From NCBI GenBank assembly GCA_944989445.1, contig CALYLW010000338.1, positions 595,525 through 659,524 of the forward strand: a DNA stretch of 64,000 bases, read 5' to 3'. The stretch is from Ampullaceana balthica. Taxonomy: Eukaryota > Mollusca > Gastropoda > Lymnaeidae. Both the position numbers and the translations under genes were made by a program. Shown here piece after piece: positions 49,434 to 62,023 of the stretch. The notes under the pieces were generated by a model that made no database searches, was not told the DNA's origin, and saw only the letters and a program-made list of their open reading frames with translations. Every line of letters begins with the position of its first letter. The first letter of the stretch is position 1.

Positions 49434-49514
49434 CCTGGCACATCTAAGAGGTCTTCCAACAATCGAGACTCTGACCAGAGCCTTATTAGCGTGGACAGCT
49501 CAGAGAACGAGGAG
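49434..49514 (+). CDS. CRACD-family protein, exon 4
   Basis: The acceptor is tttatcttacag and the donor is GAG/GTCAGC. Phase 0 at both ends, 27 codons (residues 150-176): PGTSKRSSNNRDSDQSLISV and then an acidic SSENEE end. It is Ser/Asp-rich and not itself diagnostic. The frame, the borders and its place between family-specific exons support it. The donor is weaker than consensus (GTCAGC), so occasional readthrough to the stop at 49538 is possible. Confidence 0.75.
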
Positions 49515-49853
49515 GTCAGCTTTCTAAAAAAACATTGAAGTGGATAGGGTTATTGAAAGGCACACTCTTAGAAGTCGAAATTTTATCTTCTGTAGAGATA
49601 TTTTGGCCAGTTAATCCTTTAGTATTGGTTCACCTTGGCAGCTAGTACGTAAATACTCGTTCTATAGCTTGTTCATTCATAAGTCGACCCACCCTTTTTT
49701 GGAAGAGAAAAGTATTAAAAGTGTGTGACCCGCTCGCAAGCCAACCCCAAAAAATAATAGGACAGCGTAAACAATATGGTTCACATTTTTTTTAAACTAC
49801 AAGCTTAACAGGTCATTATGATAGTTTACTTTGTACTGCCTTTCTTTGTCTTT

Positions 49854-50619
49854 GGGGCCATCCATATATTAGGTATGCTCAAAATTCGTATTTTTGTACC
49901 CCCCTACCCCCTGTTGCACCCCTTACCCCCTGTTGCACCCCTTACCCCCTGTTGCACCCCTTACATTTTCGGAACCACCCCCCCTAATGCGTACGCACAA
50001 ATTCGCTCACCCCCCCCCCTTTTGAAAAAGGGGAGGGGTACAAAACGTCTAAAATTGCCTGACGTCATTCATGGACGGCCGTTTTATAGTTTTTTGTAAC
50101 ATCATGTTATTCATGTTAAAATTAATGAAGAAATAATGAAAACATTCAAATTTTAATGTCTTGAACACTATAAAACAAAACTGGGAAGATGGAGCAATAA
50201 AAAATTGTAAAATTGCCGTCCTGTTGTGTGTTAATAACAGTAAGGCACCGGTGTGCGAAAAAGAAAATTCATATAATTTCAAGAAATGGAAATATAAATC
50301 AGACGGATATATTTTAGTAATGTGTCAACATTTGGTCTGAATCAAATGTTAATTACTTCCAAGTAATTAAAAGTTCAAAATTTCGTTTGCATTTAATTAT
50401 AAAACACTATTGCATATCAGTCTTGACTCAGTCGGTCTCTAATGCTGTTTGCAGCCAGTTCGGTTTACGTTACTAGGCTTAGTATTATGCAAATTAAATT
50501 TTTTGTGCGTATGTACACGTTCAGTCGAGACCCCCCTCCCCCCCCCCATACGGATCCATACGCAAAATGCAGTAAATTTAAGACCCCCCTCCTTGGGTAC
50601 GTAATATATGGATGGCCCC
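49854..50619. mobile_element. MITE with 18-bp perfect termini
   Basis: The left end GGGGCCATCCATATATTA (49854-49871) and the right end TAATATATGGATGGCCCC (50602-50619) are exact inverted repeats. TTT flanks both sides, a candidate 3-bp target duplication as in PIF/Harbinger elements. Subterminal sequence near each end is C-rich and mirrored (gtacgc / gcgtac). An internal ggacggcc end at 50080 suggests a second, nested element of the same family. No transposase. Confidence 0.75.
49899..49965. repeat. 19-bp tandem repeat, 3.5 copies
   Basis: The unit taccccctgttgcacccct repeats inside the MITE at 49854. Confidence 0.85.
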
Positions 50620-50621
50620 TT

Positions 50622-51163
50622 TGTGCTCTTTGTTACGCAAGATTTACCAGTATTTTTTTCTTTTTCTTTCTTTGGTAAACAGTGGCGAAAGCGCGTAAAT
50701 TAAAATTCGTTGTTGAAAACAAAATTTGTAAAACAGTTTATTAAAACATTCACAAAAATAAATAAAATGATTAAATAAGGTAAGTGCAGATGCTTAATAA
50801 TATTTTATAGTTTATAGCTTCTGTTAGAGCAGTCGAATCTTGTAGAATATAAAAAATCACCTTGATGATCTACAATAACAGCACCGATATTCAATGTGAC
50901 AATGTACATGCAGAAATGACCTATGACCCGCTCATAAGCCGAACCCCCAAATTTTCCCCCTAGATTTTGTCCAAAAAAGGTCTGCTTTAGAACGAGTATA
51001 TACAGTAATTAATTTCATAAATGGACAAATTGTCTCCCAACACTTTATTTTCTATCAATAAATTTTGATAATGTAACTTGTAAAATTAATTAAGATCAAA
51101 TAAATAGATGCTCACAAATTTTTGTTTAGCGCTTTGTTGCTGACAGAATTTCTCTCTATTTAG
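50622..51163. other. Intron sequence
   Basis: AT-rich; nothing recognised. Confidence 0.5.
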
Positions 51164-51245
51164 GAAAGTTTGTTCACCAACAATTGGAAGACATCGGTGC
51201 CTGCCAAAAAGTCTCCTAACCAACGGAGGACAACATCCTCAGAAA
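51164..51245 (+). CDS. CRACD-family protein, exon 5
   Basis: The acceptor is tctctatttag and the donor is A/GTAAGC after one base of a codon. Residues 177-203 read ESLFTNNWKTSVPAKKSPNQ then RRTTSSE. The TSSE(S) end, completed by the next exon, aligns with the vertebrate S-D-G-T-I-E-S-V region that precedes the AAKHKL block. Confidence 0.78.
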
Positions 51246-51582
51246 GTAAGCTGTAAACTAAGGGCTCAGCCTCATCATGGGCAGTTGGGATGTCTGCAGA
51301 TATTGTCCCCTGAAAGTGTCCGATCTGGGACTAGAACATCCTAGTGGGCTATGGTGTAGCTGGGACTTAAGACATCATGAAAACCTATGGTGTTACTGGG
51401 ACTTTAGACATCATAAAAACCTATGGTGTTACTGGGACTTTTGGTCACAAATTTATGATCCAAGTTTTACAACTAGGATTTATATCTAACAGAAACCATT
51501 CATCAATATCCCAATCTAGATAACACATATCCCAATCCAGATAACACATATTGCCCAATCATATAACACATTAGACCTATAC

Positions 51583-51690
51583 TGTATGTTAGGCCATACT
51601 GTATAATGTTAGGCCATACTGTATAATGTTAGGCCATACTGTATAATGTTAGGCCATACTATATAATGTTAGGCCATACTGTATAATGTT
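51583..51690. repeat. 20-bp tandem repeat, 5 copies
   Basis: The unit gtataatgttaggccatact lies in the intron between the exons at 51164 and 51982. Confidence 0.92.
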
Positions 51691-51981
51691 AACACTTTGG
51701 CACAAGATTTATTTATTTTTTAAAAAGAATGTTCTCATTCTATGATTAAACACTTAAAAATCTGAGTGATTTTTGTATTTATTTTTTGCCATGATTCAGT
51801 TGAACAGCCTAAATGTTGGGAGAGGACTGGGGCACTCTTGTTGATGTTATACATCAATCTGAGCCTGTTGATTCCAAATCTTATCATTAAAAGACACTCC
51901 AAACAAATGAAGATTTTTAAACAAATCAGCAAGTGTGTTGTCCTTCAAGAATAACATTAACTAATTGATTTGCATAAATAG
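51691..51981. other. Intron sequence
   Basis: Nothing recognised. Confidence 0.5.
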
Positions 51982-52112
51982 GTGACATGGATCAACTAGA
52001 TTTTGGTGACATCCAGAAGACAGAGGTTCTCAACAACAAAACTGCCAAGGACAGAATTCTTGTCAAACCCAAGGCAAGAAAAACAAACAGACAGTCACGT
52101 AAAAAAAGAGAT
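51982..52112 (+). CDS. CRACD-family protein, exon 6 with lysine-rich block
   Basis: The acceptor is cataaatag and the donor is GAT/GTAAGC. It completes the Ser codon from the previous exon and ends in phase 0. Residues 205-247 contain DMDQLDFGDIQKT, then NKTAKDRILVKPKARKTNRQ and SRKKRD. This parallels the vertebrate sequence with LDNTAAKHKLSVKPKKQRVS followed by a K/R-rich run, in order and in spacing. It completes the conserved N-terminal region of the family. Confidence 0.88.
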
Positions 52113-52279
52113 GTAAGCATTATCACATCGTTATTGTAGTTATAGGATTAGATTGCGTCCTGCGCAGATTGATTGAACTAAAGCAAAATCATTAGTCAAG
52201 AAATAATTGACCATGTTTAAATACCCAAGGCAGTTATAGATGGCATCCATCAGTATGTACTTAGTAATGTAGTAATGTA

Positions 52280-52570
52280 GGGGACGCGGTGGTCGAGTGG
52301 CAGCGCGCTCGACTGGCAAACCGATGGTCACAGGTTCGAATCCATGTGAAGGCAAGGATTTGTTTCCGGGGCCTAGGGCGTCCCTGAGTCACCCAGCTCC
52401 GAATGGGTACCTAACACTAGTTAGGCGGCTGGGTAATGCGTGGAACCCACAAAGCCGTGGCCTGTGAACGCTGCATCACTTGCCAACAGATCATCTGTCA
52501 TGGTCTGTGGACGCAATTATCTTCTGCATAGAAGGAGCGTCTGTATAGATAAGATACGATAAGATAAGAG
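52280..52570 (+). mobile_element. tRNA-derived SINE
   Basis: The 5' head gggacgcggtggtcgagtgg is tRNA-like with box A (tggtcgagtgg) and box B (ggttcgaatcc at 52333-52343). The body is unrelated to tRNA. The 3' tail at 52509-52545 (ggacgcaatta...cttctgca...ggagcgtctgta) matches the LINE 3' tail at 28562-28598, as expected when a SINE borrows a partner LINE's 3' end. It ends in gataagatacgataagataa repeats. It sits in the intron between the exons at 51982 and 52789. Confidence 0.92.
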
Positions 52571-52788
52571 TTTACTTGTTAGTGTAAATGTCATAGAACT
52601 TGCATTACATACTGATTTCTCTTTTTATCAATTTTTTAACCATGTTTTATCCACTACATGTATTTTAGATTTCTTTTAATTTACTTACGTATGCTTATCA
52701 AAACTTAAAATATATCCCAAAACGGAGATATTTTACAAGCTTGTTTTAATGGGCAACCAACTTTGATAAAATAACACTTATGTTTCAG

Positions 52789-52873
52789 ACAACTTCACCG
52801 CTGACACTCCCAAGTCTCAATGAAGAGTCTCCAACAAGATCACGACCTGATGACCTGAAGAGTTTGGAAGCAG
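52789..52873 (+). CDS. CRACD-family protein, exon 7
   Basis: The acceptor is cttatgtttcag and the donor is GCAG/GTAAAA after one base of a codon. Residues 248-275: TTSPLTLPSLNEESPTRSRP then DDLKSLEA. No family-specific motif is visible, but the frame is open and both borders fit. Confidence 0.78.
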
Positions 52874-53342
52874 GTAAAAACCAATGACAAAACATTCAAA
52901 ACGTCTCATTTACAAAATTTATCATTAGAACACAACAATGGGTGTCTAAATTTTAATAGAAATTATAAATATTTTGGTGTTTTGACAGAATCTTATAGTT
53001 ACCCTCTAATGATCTTTCAAAGTAACTTTGGTTCATAAATTTCTAGTCATTACATATGACAAAAATTCTTTAAAAATTAATTCAATCTTAAATTTTAAAT
53101 AATTTGCATGGATATTCTTTATTTTTATATATTCTTTTTATAATATATGACCAGAGAAATCAGTCAGTAAAATTTGTTCTATTAAAACTATCTTATTTAC
53201 TTTCAAACTTTAAAAAAACATTTTGCACTGATGCTTACTGTTTTTACCTCATTTATTTTGTTCTGGGATATTAATTATTTATGTTCATCTAATTCTTTTG
53301 TTCTATGAAACTAATTGATTGTGTTTTTGTTTTCCTATCAAG
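52874..53342. other. Intron sequence
   Basis: AT-rich intron; nothing recognised. Confidence 0.6.
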
Positions 53343-55735
53343 ATGCTCCATCCCATAGTACAAGTCTCCAGTCTGTCTTGTTACCTACAGACCAGACTCC
53401 ACTTCCTGCAATCACTCCAACAAGCCCCCAGACAGGAAGTGACATTAAAGCAGACATGAAGCTCAACCTGTTTGCAGTTAACGGCAGCAGTAAAGGAGAG
53501 AAACTGCCCACGTTGCCCTCCCCTGTAACAATGTCTGCTGCAGCAGTGCCATTGACTTCAGCTTCCAAGGTCATGACACCCACGTCCCCAGTCTCAAAGA
53601 CGGCTCCCCCCTCACAAGTCCACAAGCCTGATGTGCTGACCAGTACGTCTCAGTCTAGTCATGGCAATAACGGTGATTTGACCAGCTCGGGTGTCATGGC
53701 AATGGACAAAGCTGGACCCCTCTCCTCCAGCCACAAAGGAGGTGATAAAATTCCCAGTGCCGTGGTTAGTCAGCTAAGTCAAAGCCAAAAGGGACTGAGT
53801 GAAGAGAAACAAAATAGCGACTTTAAGTCAAGAATGAGTCAGTTTGAAATGACCAAAAGCCAAGTGCCGGTGGCTGAGGTGTCACTCAAAGTTTCTGATC
53901 CAATGTCCAATGTCAGTCTCTCCCCAAAACTCAGGAGACAAGGACGCAGCAAGACTCTTCCCGGCTCAACAGATGAGCAAGCCTCCCCTGCAGTTCAGCG
54001 TGCCAACTCACACAGAGTGCAGACGTCCAGCTCCCTGGACAACCCGTCAGAGCAACCCCTTTCTCTCGCACCTCCTCAGACACCCATTGACCTAGCACCC
54101 CAACCATCGGCCAGCAACAGGAAGCTGGAGAACATGAAATTTAGTTCCCTGGATTCAAACAGTAGTGACAATCCATGGAAGGATATGATCCGGAAGAAAA
54201 AAGATGAACATGATGAAACAAAGCCTTCAGATTTTTCCCTGACAGGTGCTAAATCTGGACAAAACTGGAACCAGCCCAAATCTGTTGCCTTACCCAGCAG
54301 CTATTCAGATAAGAAAAGAGCAAGTGTTGAGACGATATCTTTCAAAAACAGGGACACAACTGAGCAGGCTTTAAAAAAGGGAGATAACGCAAGTTTTGAT
54401 AATTCTACAAAGCATCCAAGTGCTGACAGCAGCCAGGCCAGGAAGGAAAGCATTGAAATTGACCTCACTGAACTAAAGAGCATCAAAAATGTAGTTTCCA
54501 GCAGTCAGAATGATAGTAAACAGTCTGTGCTTTTGCCGGCCCCACACTCAACAGGCGACAAAATCAAATCATTTTCTGGATTACCTACATCTGGATCAGG
54601 ATTTATGCCTAGCGTTTACAAATCTGTGTCTGCTGCTGGTAAAGATACAGTCAATAAAGATACAAGCAGTAAAGATACCATCATCAAAGATGCCAACACT
54701 GTCGGGAATGACAAGGAGGAAGTCACTAAACCGTCCTCAGTCTTTGGCAGTCACTTCAGGGCTGGTAGCATCAAGTCGCCTGTCAAAGGCGCAGATGGGG
54801 CAATGGGAATGCCCCTTAGGGCAGAAAGTGTTAAGATGCCTTCTTCAGTCTCAAAGTCCATAGGATACAAAATGTCCCAGACATCAGCCGCACCATCATC
54901 AACACCTGGACCAAACAAGTCAAATAAACCAGACTTTTCAAAGCCAGACATGCAAGCCACTCCGACAGACCCCCCCTCAACAACCCCTTCATCAGTGCAC
55001 GTGTCTGTGCATGCCCCCCCTTCCACTGCTGGCTTGCCTCATAGCACCCATTCGGTAACATCATCATTACCTAGTGCCAATAGTAAATCTGTGCCTGGTG
55101 TTCAACCTACCAAACCATCCCCCGCCAATATTGCTTTTACTCATAAACCCTCTAGCAACCCTTCTATAGCTAAACCTGCAACCTCCCCAACCTCTCCTCC
55201 TCCCACTGCTTTGTTTGGTGTTAAATCTGCTTCATGTGGTGTAAAAACTATAAATGTTGACCTTGCTACCAATTATCCCTCTTCTCCACCATCATCATCA
55301 TCATCATCAATAGCGACATCCACATCATTGCCATCCAACTCCGCAACATCATCCACTCCATCGACTGTAACACCCTCCGGGACTCAGTCACGTAGTCGGT
55401 CACTCTCTGCCTTTACAACATCGTCTGTGTCTCAGCCCCAATTATCTACCACCATCCCCTCCATTTCATCACGTTCCACCGTTGACAAATCGCCAGCCTT
55501 TAAGACTGGCAAACCCCCTGAGAAGCCTGTGTCAGAAGACATGAGACAAGAGCCCCCGACCAACACCCCAGCCTGGCGAGCCAATATTGGAAAGAACAAT
55601 GTCCCCAAGAATGAAGTGAAAATTGAAATCATAGAAAATTCTGCTCCTTCATCCAACTTACTTTCATCTTCTCAAAACAATTCTGAAATTCTCAGAAAGG
55701 GCAGTGATAAGGTCAAGGGCAGCCAATCTGCTAAG
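53343..55735 (+). CDS. CRACD-family protein, exon 8: long disordered region
   Basis: This 2.4-kb exon encodes residues 276-1073. The acceptor is tttcctatcaag and the donor is AAG/GTATAT. The protein is Ser/Pro/Thr/Lys-rich with many SP and TP sites and is probably disordered. Visible landmarks are PWKDMIRKKKDE around W554, a KDT-repeat near 640-660, a poly-Ser tract near 920, and NTPAWRANIGK around W1020 followed by EVKIEIIENSAP. The last part recalls the vertebrate C-terminal EPAWLALAKRK and VEISDSAPP segments, though in reversed order. The long single frame without stops, in contrast to its flanks, makes coding certain. Reading on past 55735 would add VYIWITG and a stop at 55759, so an intron-retained isoform is possible. 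Confidence 0.95.
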
Positions 55736-56894
55736 GTATATATTTGGATTACTGGATAATCAGGATTATTAAAAAAAATTATTAATTTAATCTTTAAAAA
55801 AAACTTAATTGGACTGAATACATGGATATATTAATTTTATTTCATTCTAATGGCTTTTAAATAAATAAATATTATTAGATTTATTGGTTGGAACTAAAAA
55901 ATGAAAGTCTTTAAAAATATAACATTAACATTCAGAATTATAGTAAAAATTGATTGATATAATTTAATTTTGATAAGATGGCAAAATAAATAGAGCTTGC
56001 TCATTATGCATATTAAACTGTAAATTATATTTTGTAAGCTGTAAAAAGCATTATCTTTTTGTATGTCAATCTCAATTTAATTTGCATTCGTTTTCTTATA
56101 GCTTTTAATATTTTGCTTTTTTCAAATTTCCCCAAATTTCTTAAAATTTAATTACTGTAAAATTGAAAATTTGTTTATTTCATACAGTATCATTGTTAAT
56201 TATTTATGATATCTTATATACAAGGCTCTTGAAAATGTAGATGTAATAGTTTCAGATACTTTTTTTTGTGGTCACTGATGGAAATTCATAAAACAATTTC
56301 AATCTTTTTTTTTCATCTCCCTTAATTTCAGTACAATTTAAATCTTAATATTTATATTGTATAAAACCTCTTAATATTATGCAAATTTAGTTAGCAAGTA
56401 TTTTTACAGACTCTAAAAATTATCTTTAGACCCTTCTTTTTTTCCTTCTTATTTATTAAAGTTCTTATATAACATTGTATTTCATAGGGTTTCCATAAGT
56501 TGCTGATTCATTTATCTGGCTTTCAGTGTCTGGATTAATTTATAAATCATGAAGTTTTTTGTTATTAGATATTTTTATTTTAATAATATCTGAATTTGAA
56601 GGAAGTACTGTAAAATTTTGAAGTGTTTTAATTTATGTCCCCCATTTTAAATTTTTACCATATTAATAAAAAATATAACAATTAAAATGTATGATATATT
56701 CTAATACAAGTTAAAATCTTACAAAACTCCCATTAAATATTGATTAAAGAATTCAAATACACTTGATTTTTATATTAAACTTCCAAGCATTTCAACTGCA
56801 TAAAATTCCAATATCCTTGAATAATTAGCTAAATTCTTTTTTTTTAACAAGCCCATAAGCTAATGTTTAAGAAATGTTTTTCTCTTTGCTTCAG
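55736..56894. other. Last intron
   Basis: Very AT-rich, about 1.16 kb, with no repeat or transposon recognised. Confidence 0.75.
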
Positions 56895-57011
56895 AAGAAT
56901 GAGACCAGCAGTGATACAAACAACTTGTCAGTAGATAAGAGCTCATCCAACAGATCTTCCAAAGTCATGGACATGGTTAAAAACTTCCAAAATTTAAAAG
57001 TTACATCTTAA
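56895..57011 (+). CDS. CRACD-family protein, last coding exon
   Basis: The acceptor is ctctttgcttcag and the frame is phase 0. Residues 1074-1111 read KNETSSDTNNLSVDKSSSNR then SSKVMDMVKNFQNLKVTS and TAA at 57009-57011. The final KVMDMVKNFQNLK helix-like stretch is the only compact element. It is not an obvious match to the vertebrate C terminus, so it may be an invertebrate-type ending. Confidence 0.85.
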   Translation, partial: KNETSSDTNNLSVDKSSSNRSSKVMDMVKNFQNLKVTS

Positions 57012-57760
57012 AGAAACAGGAATCTTATACGGAAATCTTGACCTCAAGAGAAATTATGGACATTGAGAGAAAATATGGACATTTGGATAAAATGTTTCTT
57101 AAGGCTTTATATTATCACATGTTTTAACTCCCCAAAGTTAACTCACCTGTCATGTAAAATATTTCATTAAATGCCACTGTTAAATAAAATGGGGACATGT
57201 ATCTGCAACACCCAGCATTGTGTGGACCATTTGCAATGTAGGGAGATGAAATACTCTATGTGGGTTTTTCGAGATCATTCGAGATCTATTTTTGTGACAT
57301 TATCTTAGCCTGCTTCCTCGCCATGAATATTTAAGAAGACTTAAAAAGTGATTGTAACAAATGAAATGATACATGACATTGCTCTTCTTCAAATGTAACA
57401 AAATTATGTGATGCTTGGTACTGCAACTGATTTCTCACATCACATAGATAGAAATTTCGCCACTATGAGTGTATGAATATGTACAGAAATATTTTTTCAG
57501 TCATTTTAATTTTTAAACATAAAAACATTCCTTTTTAAAATCAGTCATTTAAATAAATATGTATATGAAATGTAAAATTATTCCAATTGTAAATAATTTG
57601 CTAAAATGCCAAGAGAACATTTATTTATGTAAATTTCCCCCCTTCTGTTACTGAGGGAAGTATAAAAACTTTAATTCAGACGTTTTTTATTTTATAACTG
57701 ACAGCACATGCTGTTTAATGTAACTCTTGTTAATAAAATGATGTAAGTCTAAGATGATAA
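57012..57760 (+). other. Probable 3' UTR with candidate poly(A) signals
   Basis: AATAAA occurs at 57183-57188 and 57732-57737, with others nearby (about 57554). Which is used cannot be told from sequence alone. Confidence 0.5.
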
Positions 57761-60561
57761 AAAAATATATATCTCTCTTTAGAAAGCAAAGTCTACAATA
57801 TAATAGATAACTGTACATGTTTAAAACAAAAATTAACCAAAAATGTATAAATTTTAGTTCAAAATTGTAAAAAGTTATTGATTTTTGTTCTGATTATTAA
57901 AAAAATAATTGATCGGGAAAATGAAACAAATGATAAAGAGTTAAAGATTCATCATATGATATATACTAATAACTGGCTGCTTCTACATGTAAAAAAAAAC
58001 CTTGAAAGTAAAAAATGAAAAACACAAGTTTGTGATTGTTTTAAACAAGGAATAAAAGATGCCAGTTAATTTTCATTTTCAGAATCATAATAAAATTGTA
58101 TCTTACCAAAGTAATGGTTTAAGGCTGCCACACTAATACCTCTATTTAATACTGTTCCATTTGTTACAGTTTTTAATATAAAATCAGAACTTAAAACTTC
58201 CTAATGAAAACTCAGCCTCAATATTTAGGACTTAAATGATCATTGGGTGTCCTAAAATGCCCTGGGTTAGGGAATGATTTTTAACACAACACTTTGATTG
58301 ACTTCAGTTTAAAAGATGTCAAGGTAATAGGCTGGGTGTAGGCTCAATACATAAATATATTTTTAAAAGTATAATAATAGAATGAAATATTCAGGCCAAA
58401 GTTTATTCTTATTTTATATCATCAATCTCTGACCACTATATCTGAAACATAATTACTAGAACTTGTAAGATTTCTTTTGCTTAGTTACCCAACTGCAGTA
58501 AAAACAGAGTAAGCATGTACTTTTAAAATCTTTTGACGACCAGTATATTAAAACCTTAGTGGCCATCACTTTGTGCTTTCTGCTATATTTGTCTCAACTT
58601 ATAATTGTTAGCATCAGATCCTTAATACAGGATAGATATTAATATAAATCATGCATGTATTAGGTTATTTTCTTTGTTTATTAAAATTAAAGTGTTTGTT
58701 TTTTTTAAATTTTAGATTGCTTGTAAAAACAATAATGAAAGAATTATTTTCAGTTCACTATTTTAATGTTATAAAAGTACATGTCGTGTAAAGTGTGAAA
58801 ATGAAATGATTTAAACTGCAGGTTTGAAAAATTTGTGAATGAAATTATTGAAATAATTGAAAAAGATGTGTGCTTTAATATTTCTCTATGCACATTGTCA
58901 GAATGCTAACCTCAAACCATATTCAAAAATTGGGATGGCTCAAGAATCATTTCATCTTGTAAAATTTCATTTCTCATAAGAATACTTTCCAAACTATCAT
59001 CTTATAGAATTTCTATTCTGTACCAAATAAGTTGCTTAAAAGAAAACTTGTCAATTCTTGTTCTGGTCATATGTTAATTGTTATGTTGCTCTTCTTACAC
59101 TTTTTTAAAACCTGTTCACCCTTTCCTCCCACTCATTAATATTAATAATAAGCCCATAGTCATTTAAGATTGCATTTGGTCACTGCCAACTATTTTTTCC
59201 TTGCTTTACATTATACAAAAAGAGTGTATTTTCCTCATTGTAATCATTTCTAGTTTAGTGATATTACGGTTTTGGGACTTCCAGGCATTCAAATTAAGTT
59301 AGGCCCTATTTTTTAATTTGCGATTTAGTAAACTATCATTTTAAATTGTACATACTTTTTTCATTTATTATATTACTGTACTCTTTCTAATTCCCCTCAA
59401 TGTGGACCTTAAATTAACTGACATTCTTAATATTTGATGATTCAGCGGGTCTCACATAAGGGACCCAGCGGATCTCAACACTACTGATATTGATATGAGC
59501 CAAAATTACTCATTGCATGCTATTGTTTATTGGTTAATAATGAGTAATCAACTCATTTAGTTAACAATTTTTATGATTTGCATTAAATTTAAATCTGAAC
59601 ACTCATTCTTTTAACAATGTTTAAAAAGGCAAAATATTAATAATTGCAAGCAATTTTTTATTTCTTTTAATATTTCACTCATTTATGGCCATTAAGTACA
59701 CACAATAGCAAAAGACAGTCAATGAACAACCACTATAGTTGACAGGTCATTGTGAGGTCAGGTGCTAACCATTTTGACCTGTTTTAAATTCTTGTCAGTT
59801 TTAATCTGTGTATTCCAGATTGTATGTTAATGTCATCTTGTTACATTCCATTCAATAACTTCTGTACCTATATTTGTTTTATTTTTATTTGAGAAAGTTA
59901 TCAACAATTATCATTTACTATGCATACAAACAATATTATTTTGAAGCATCTATCTTGTATTAAAAAGAAGAAGAGAAAAACCAATTTTTTGGGTCTCATG
60001 AACATTGTCATAAATAATTCTCCTTTCTGACTAGTAAAAACGTGAACACCATATTAGTTTCCCTTCTAAAATGGATTATCTCTTCTTATTGATCATAACA
60101 AATTTAATATAATTTTAATTGTTTTGATGAATATATTATTATCATGTCCTTTTCTTTTTTTCATTTTCTAACCCAACAAAACACATTAAAAGTTCAGTTT
60201 TGTTTTTATTCCCAATGTATTTTTTGTGTTACTTAATTTTCTTTCTAAGTCTATACTATGATTTTACATTGTCATTTGTATGAAATGAAGAAATTGTATA
60301 TCTATAAATGTTTCTAATTAAAAATAGATTTATATAGAATATCAAAGAATCAAAAGACTATCAAACTGGTGTCAAATTAAGGCTTTTGATGTCAGCCAAA
60401 AAATTCAAAACATCATCAGCTTTCACTTGTGGCACTTGAACTGTTTCTCTGGATTAAGAAGTAAACTTAAGCCATAGACTGTACACAGCTTGCAATGCTT
60501 GCAGCGAACTATACCATAAATTATCCAATTTGACATGTGTAAACCAGAAAAGGATTAGTGT
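57761..60561. other. AT-rich stretch downstream of the gene
   Basis: No open frame of note, no array and no transposon terminus. Could be further 3' UTR or intergenic DNA. Confidence 0.5.
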
Positions 60562-60600
60562 AGGATGCAATAATCTTCTGTATGGAAGGAACTCCGAGAA
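60562..60600 (+). repeat. SINE/LINE tail fragment
   Basis: ggatgcaataatcttctgta followed by tggaagga matches the shared SINE/LINE 3' tail at 52509 and 28562. Confidence 0.6.
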
Positions 60601-61189
60601 ATAATGTTTAAAAAATTACATTGAAAATTAACATTTTAAAATACTACTCACTTATACAATTCTTAGTCACAAACTAAGATGGCATGAATTTTGATTAAGA
60701 TAAGCCAAAAATTTATGATGCAGTCATTAGAAGAAAAAATCTTTAAAAATTATTTTCAAAAACTATTTGGTATAGGTATTGATTAAGAAAATTTAACTTC
60801 TCAATACATATAATGATTGTTTGTTTTAGCCTCTGGCCCCTCAGAGATTGCATGTTTTTAAAGGGATTTATAAACTTCTACTAATTTATTCATAATGCAA
60901 CATGAAAGCAATGCACACAAAGTCAAGTTTCTCAAATAGTTTTTATTATAAATTTATAGTCAGAAACCAAGTACATTTCCAACAAAATCAAGTATGCAAA
61001 ATAGCTAGACACTGAAGAAATGTAAATTATTTTAAAATTATCATTTTGCAACAATATTCAAATGTATACTACGGTGAAACTTGAATTCTCAACATTTTAA
61101 GTTACTAACGAAAGAGAAATACTATAAAATTTAAAGTTATTTATTTTTAAATCCACTTAGAACCCATAAGCTGTCTTAAAAAAACAGTA
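60601..61189. other. AT-rich spacer
   Basis: Nothing recognised. Confidence 0.5.
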
Positions 61190-61191
61190 TA

Positions 61192-61368
61192 CAGTAATCC
61201 CTCGCTACTTCATGGTTCACTTTTTGTGGATTCACTACTTCGCAGGTTTTTAAATATAGAAGTAGTACCCCAGGAAATTGCTTAACAGTTGGTGTTCCAA
61301 CTTTGCAGAAATTCATTTATCATGGCCAGCCTTGGCACCTATCTCCCGCAAGAAACAAGGGATTACTG
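61192..61368 (+). mobile_element. Tc1/mariner-type MITE (pogo/Tigger-like)
   Basis: Begins CAGTAATCCCTCGCTACTTC and ends AAGGGATTACTG, giving inverted termini of about 11 bp. It is flanked by TA at 61190-61191 and 61369-61370. The start, with its ttcactacttcgc phrase, is typical of short mariner/pogo elements. 177 bp, non-coding. Confidence 0.85.
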
Positions 61369-61370
61369 TA

Positions 61371-62023
61371 CAACTAAGTCAGCTGGTGAAATAAAAATGT
61401 TCAGTTTATGCACACTGAAAGCTATTGGTCAATCATTTCAACTTAACTGTTATTGTTACTGTCATTGACAGTTCTACTGTTGATCAGATAGTAATTAAAG
61501 TGTACAGTAGTTTTACATCACATTCTAGATGACCTGAGTTTAAAAATGCAATCAAATATTAGATGAAGGAAACTGATTAACAAACTAAGCTAATTTGTAA
61601 TTATTTTTAGAATGGGGAGCTGGGATAGTTACTTGAATAGATAAATATAAAATCACCAAAAAAAAATGCAATGAACACTTTTATAGCTACACAACAATGA
61701 GTGTAACAGTACATGTATTAATAACAATTTGATTGTGCTGAGAATGTGTGATTACCTTCTGCTTTCCTTCCTTGTCCAATAAGGTGATCCCTCTTAGGTC
61801 CACTCGTTTCAAGTATACAAATAAATCATTAATTCGATTTTTTTTTAATTTTAAAATTAGATATTTAATTTTTGTTTTTTTCTTCAAATCTTGGACATTT
61901 CTTTAAAAATAGTAAAATAATTCTGAAGGAGATAATTTGTATGGTTTAAAATTATTTTTGAAATAACCAAGCTTAAAATAAATTTAAATAACCAAATTTT
62001 GTATTTGACTATGAGGATTATAA
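61371..62023. other. AT-rich spacer
   Basis: Nothing recognised; a 66-codon minus-strand frame at 61687-61887 has no support. Confidence 0.45.

Noticed and set aside
52280..52352. Functional tRNA gene
   Set aside because: Boxes A and B are good, but the 3' acceptor half is missing and the sequence continues into a SINE body and tail.
53338..55656. Several minus-strand frames across the long exon
   Set aside because: They are antisense shadows of the 2.4-kb coding exon, short and without splice support.
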